7,271 nt of DNA from Bryobacteraceae bacterium (GTDB lineage: Bacteria; Acidobacteriota; Terriglobia; Bryobacterales; Bryobacteraceae). The position numbers were made by a program, and so were the translations under genes. Shown here piece after piece: positions 5,129 through 7,271 of this stretch. The stretch is from contig CANGVB010000178.1 in assembly GCA_947456995.1 (NCBI GenBank), forward strand, positions 1 to 7,271, in the 5' to 3' direction. The notes under the pieces are model-generated. The model searched no databases and was not told where the DNA came from. It saw only the letters and a program-made list of their open reading frames with translations. The first letter of the stretch is position 1. Each line of letters starts with the position of its first letter.

Positions 5129-6388
5129 ATGACGATCACTGCTCTACTGCCGCTACGAATCCGGTTTGAGTGCCAACTCGCGTGGCGGCATCTTCGCTCA
5201 GGTGGCGGGCAAACCTGGCTGACGATCGCAGCGGTTGCTTCGGGCGTCATCATCGTCATTTTCATCATGGGCTTGATCTTCGGGCTGCAGAAGAAGTTCA
5301 CCTCATTGCTTACCGAAGCCATCCCTCACGTTACTGTGCAAGTACCCGAAGGCAAACCGATCCCTTATGCGGACATTCCTGGGAGTAAAGGCGGCCTCAG
5401 CTCTTCACGGTCTGAACTGCAAGCTCCCCAGAGAAAGAACATCGACGACTGGCGCACAGTTCTTTCCGTGGCAAGTGAGATCCCTAACGTTCAAACGGTT
5501 AGTGCGGCAGTGTCGGGGCAAGGTTTCGCTTCGAAAGGTGCCAACCCGGTTGGAGTTTCTCTGACTGGTGCCGACCCCGCCGAGCAGGAGAGGATCACTC
5601 CGGTAACAAAGAACCTGATAGCCGGCCATTACCTCGGGCTTGCATCCGATGAAGTTGTGGTGGATTACGAACTGGCGCAGGACTTGAACGTTGCGGTGGG
5701 TGACCGAATTCGCATTACATCCATTTCGGGAGTGCCGGAACCCCTGCGCATTACCGGGATCTATTCGAAGGGTCAGGGTCGCGGCAGTGCCTACGTGACG
5801 CTGCGCACTGGCCAGAGCATGCTTGGTATTGGCAATTCGGTAAACGTGGTCTACGTCAAAGTGTTTGATATTTTTGGCGCAGATGCTGTGGCCGAGCGGT
5901 TATCGGTGCTGCTCGATTGTGAGGCCAAATCATGGTCGAGTGAGTTTCCCAATTTTGTTACCTCTCTGCAAGCGCAGTCAGCTTCTGCTTATCTCATCTC
6001 AGGCTTTACGTTGATCGCTTCCTCGTTTGCGATCGCGTCTGTTCTGATTGTCTCGGTGCAACGCAAGGCAAAGCAAATTGGCATTCTCAAGAGCATCGGC
6101 GCACGGAGCAATCAGATCATGCTGGTGTTCTTGTTTGAAGGGCTTGGAATTGCAGTCGCTGGCAGTGTCATGGGGGCGATTGCCGGAATCACTGTTGTCT
6201 ATTTGCTCAGCCTTCCGAAGCAAGCTGTAGGCCGGGGTGGTGGAAGCCCGGAAGCAATCTTTCCATTGATCCTTGACCCGCTCTACATTTTGGCGGCCAT
6301 GGGTGCTGCCTCTTTAGCTACTGTGCTCGCGGCCTTGCTTCCGGCCCGCAGTGCGGCAAAGATGAACCCGGTGGATGCAATGCGATGA
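5129..6388 (+). CDS. FtsX/LolC-like ABC exporter permease (MacB superfamily)
   Basis: The 419-residue inner-membrane subunit has the MacB/FtsX/LolC layout: a membrane segment at about 30-53, a large periplasmic domain (about 55-285), then three closely spaced membrane segments (about 288-310, 330-358 and 383-404). Between the second and third segments, KQIGILKSIGARSNQIM (315-331) is the conserved cytoplasmic coupling region, close to the 'IAILRTMGA' motif of LolC/LolE. The C-terminal PARSAAKMNPVDAMR is also typical. Transporters of this class act by mechanotransmission, moving lipoproteins, glycolipids, toxins or antibiotics from the periplasmic side instead of through a central channel. The ATG follows the previous stop by 8 bp with little ribosome-binding sequence, so translational coupling is likely. 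The stop overlaps the ATPase start as ATGA (6385-6388). The two subunits are probably a homodimer since only one permease gene is present. Confidence 0.9.
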   Translation: MTITALLPLRIRFECQLAWRHLRSGGGQTWLTIAAVASGVIIVIFIMGLIFGLQKKFTSLLTEAIPHVTVQVPEGKPIPYADIPGSKGGLSSSRSELQAPQRKNIDDWRTVLSVASEIPNVQTVSAAVSGQGFASKGANPVGVSLTGADPAEQERITPVTKNLIAGHYLGLASDEVVVDYELAQDLNVAVGDRIRITSISGVPEPLRITGIYSKGQGRGSAYVTLRTGQSMLGIGNSVNVVYVKVFDIFGADAVAERLSVLLDCEAKSWSSEFPNFVTSLQAQSASAYLISGFTLIASSFAIASVLIVSVQRKAKQIGILKSIGARSNQIMLVFLFEGLGIAVAGSVMGAIAGITVVYLLSLPKQAVGRGGGSPEAIFPLILDPLYILAAMGAASLATVLAALLPARSAAKMNPVDAMR

Positions 6389-7101
6389 GCGCAGCTCCAG
6401 GCGAGGCAGTAATTGAAACGATAGGGCTGAAGAAAACCTATCCAGGTAAGGTGCCTACACCGGTCTTGTTCGGAATTGATTTGCGCGTCGTTGCCGGAGA
6501 GTTTATCTCGATCATTGGGCAATCCGGGAGCGGCAAGTCCACCTTGTTGAACATTCTTGGAGCACTGGATATTCCTACCGGGGGCGTAGTGAAGATCGAT
6601 GGTGTGGATATCTCAACCCTGACTGAAGACGGGCTTGCCGTTCTTCGCAGCGAGGTGGTGGGTTTTGTCTTTCAGGCGCATTTTTTACTGGAAGAGTTGA
6701 CGTGTCTGGAGAATGCAGTGCTTCCGATCCTGATCAGAAAAGGCGAGGCAACCAGCGAAGAATTGGAGTGGATCCGCAGCCTGCTGGTGCGGGTTGGATT
6801 GGGCGAAAAACTCGACAAGTACCCTGACACGATGAGCGGCGGCGAGAATCAGCGCTGCGCTATTGTCCGGGCGCTGGCCAATCGGCCGCGGATCGTGCTG
6901 GCCGACGAACCGACAGGCAACCTTGACAGCCACTCGGGGGAAGAAGTGTTCCGCCTGATGCGGCAGATGAGCAGCGAGGTGGGTATCGCGTTCGTTATGG
7001 TTACTCACGATGAACGACTTGCGCATGCAGCAGATCGAATCCTCATGATCGAAGACGGATTGATGAGGCCCGTTGCCGTGAAGCCTCGAATTGCCGCCTA
7101 G
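6385..7101 (+). CDS. LolD/MacB-type ABC transporter ATPase
   Basis: The 238-residue ATP-binding subunit energises the permease encoded just upstream. All nucleotide-binding elements are present: Walker A GQSGSGKST (45-53), Q-loop Q97 in FVFQAHFLLEELT, signature SGGENQR (151-157), Walker B IVLADEP (170-176) with catalytic E175, D-loop GNLDS (178-182) and H208 of the H-loop (VTHDE). Length and the EPTGNLD motif match the LolD/FtsE/MacB-ATPase group. The signature is preceded by Met (M150) instead of the usual Leu and has Asn155 where Gln is more common; both changes look tolerable. Start and previous stop overlap as ATGA, so translation is probably coupled. Its own stop overlaps the stop of the converging pyruvate kinase gene. 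It is last in the plus-strand cluster. Confidence 0.95.
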   Translation: MSAAPGEAVIETIGLKKTYPGKVPTPVLFGIDLRVVAGEFISIIGQSGSGKSTLLNILGALDIPTGGVVKIDGVDISTLTEDGLAVLRSEVVGFVFQAHFLLEELTCLENAVLPILIRKGEATSEELEWIRSLLVRVGLGEKLDKYPDTMSGGENQRCAIVRALANRPRIVLADEPTGNLDSHSGEEVFRLMRQMSSEVGIAFVMVTHDERLAHAADRILMIEDGLMRPVAVKPRIAA

Positions 7102-7102
7102 G
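7097..7102. other. CCTAGG palindrome carrying the stop codons of both convergent genes
   Basis: TAG of the ABC ATPase gene is 7099-7101 on the plus strand, and TAG of pyruvate kinase is 7100-7098 on the minus strand. The CTAG core supplies both, so each gene's last codons are antisense to the other's end. There is no hairpin plus T-tract here for either transcript. Confidence 0.85.
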
Positions 7103-7271
7103 CCAAGGGCCATTCAACGGCGCGGTGCAGCTTCAGCATGTTGGTGCTGCCCGGCACACCGATCGGCTGTCCACTCACGAAGACCACCTGATCGTGCGGC
7201 TTGATAAAGCCTCTCCGCTGCAACTCCTGATCCATTTGAATCAACATCTCGTCGGTTGAGCCGGCATTGGG
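7098..7271 (-). CDS. pyk: Pyruvate kinase, C-terminal 57 residues, 5' end outside window
   Basis: The minus-strand frame runs from the window edge to a TAG at 7100-7098. Its protein ends with the last part of the pyruvate kinase C-terminal domain: GSTDEML followed by a helix, then KPHDQVVFVSGQPIGVPGST, NMLKLHR and a short tail ending WPLA. The pattern 'VV.V.G.P.G.PGSTN.LK.H' is characteristic of bacterial pyruvate kinases, which convert phosphoenolpyruvate and ADP to pyruvate and ATP in the cytoplasm. The catalytic barrel lies outside the window, so intactness cannot be judged. It converges on the ABC ATPase gene with a 4-bp overlap of coding sequence and no room for a terminator between them. 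Confidence 0.9.
   Translation of the reverse strand, partial: PNAGSTDEMLIQMDQELQRRGFIKPHDQVVFVSGQPIGVPGSTNMLKLHRAVEWPLA

Noticed and set aside
7101..7111. GGCC-AAG-GGCC hairpin after the ABC ATPase stop
   Set aside because: A 4-bp stem with a 3-nt loop, no T-tract, and it lies inside the pyruvate kinase coding sequence.

Overview
The window looks like a piece of chromosome from a Gram-negative, free-living heterotroph of moderate GC content. The Gram-negative call rests on a membrane-fusion protein that carries a motif for docking to an outer-membrane channel. The mix of a HlyD/FtsX/ABC exporter, PRC-barrel and DUF1269 proteins and an oleate hydratase would fit a soil bacterium such as an acidobacterium. 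That taxonomic guess is inference only; no rRNA or marker gene is present to settle it.

Layout. (1) Positions 1-1158, minus strand: the first 386 codons of an FAD-dependent oleate hydratase (67-kDa 'myosin-cross-reactive antigen' family), running off the left edge. (2) Positions 1159-1426: a divergent intergenic region with a candidate sigma70-type promoter for the plus-strand genes. It also holds two interleaved perfect 8-bp inverted repeats, an in-frame TTG and a strong ribosome binding site that could affect the start of the oleate hydratase. (3) Positions 1427-3669, plus strand: three small envelope/stress-type genes, namely a YflT/general-stress-like glycine-zipper protein, a tandem PRC-barrel protein with a tyrosine-rich linker, and a DUF1269 glycine-zipper protein with a long C-terminal coiled coil. 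(4) Positions 3756-7101, plus strand: a compact ABC export operon of membrane-fusion protein, FtsX/LolC-like permease and LolD/MacB-like ATPase, with an 8-bp gap and then a 4-bp ATGA overlap. The gene order is that of DevBCA-type exporters. (5) Positions 7098-7271, minus strand: the last 57 codons of pyruvate kinase, converging on the ATPase gene and sharing a CCTAGG palindrome in which both genes stop.

How they may work together. All six plus-strand genes lie in one direction with gaps of at most 86 bp, so one or two transcripts could cover them. An oleate hydratase, which hydrates free unsaturated fatty acids, faces two predicted membrane-inserting glycine-zipper proteins, a PRC-barrel protein and a tripartite exporter of the superfamily that moves lipids, lipoproteins, glycolipids or amphiphilic drugs. 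An envelope or fatty-acid stress response is a reasonable hypothesis, but nothing in the sequence proves a functional link. Pyruvate kinase is a housekeeping neighbour. I found no RNA genes, mobile elements, CRISPR arrays or convincing intrinsic terminators.
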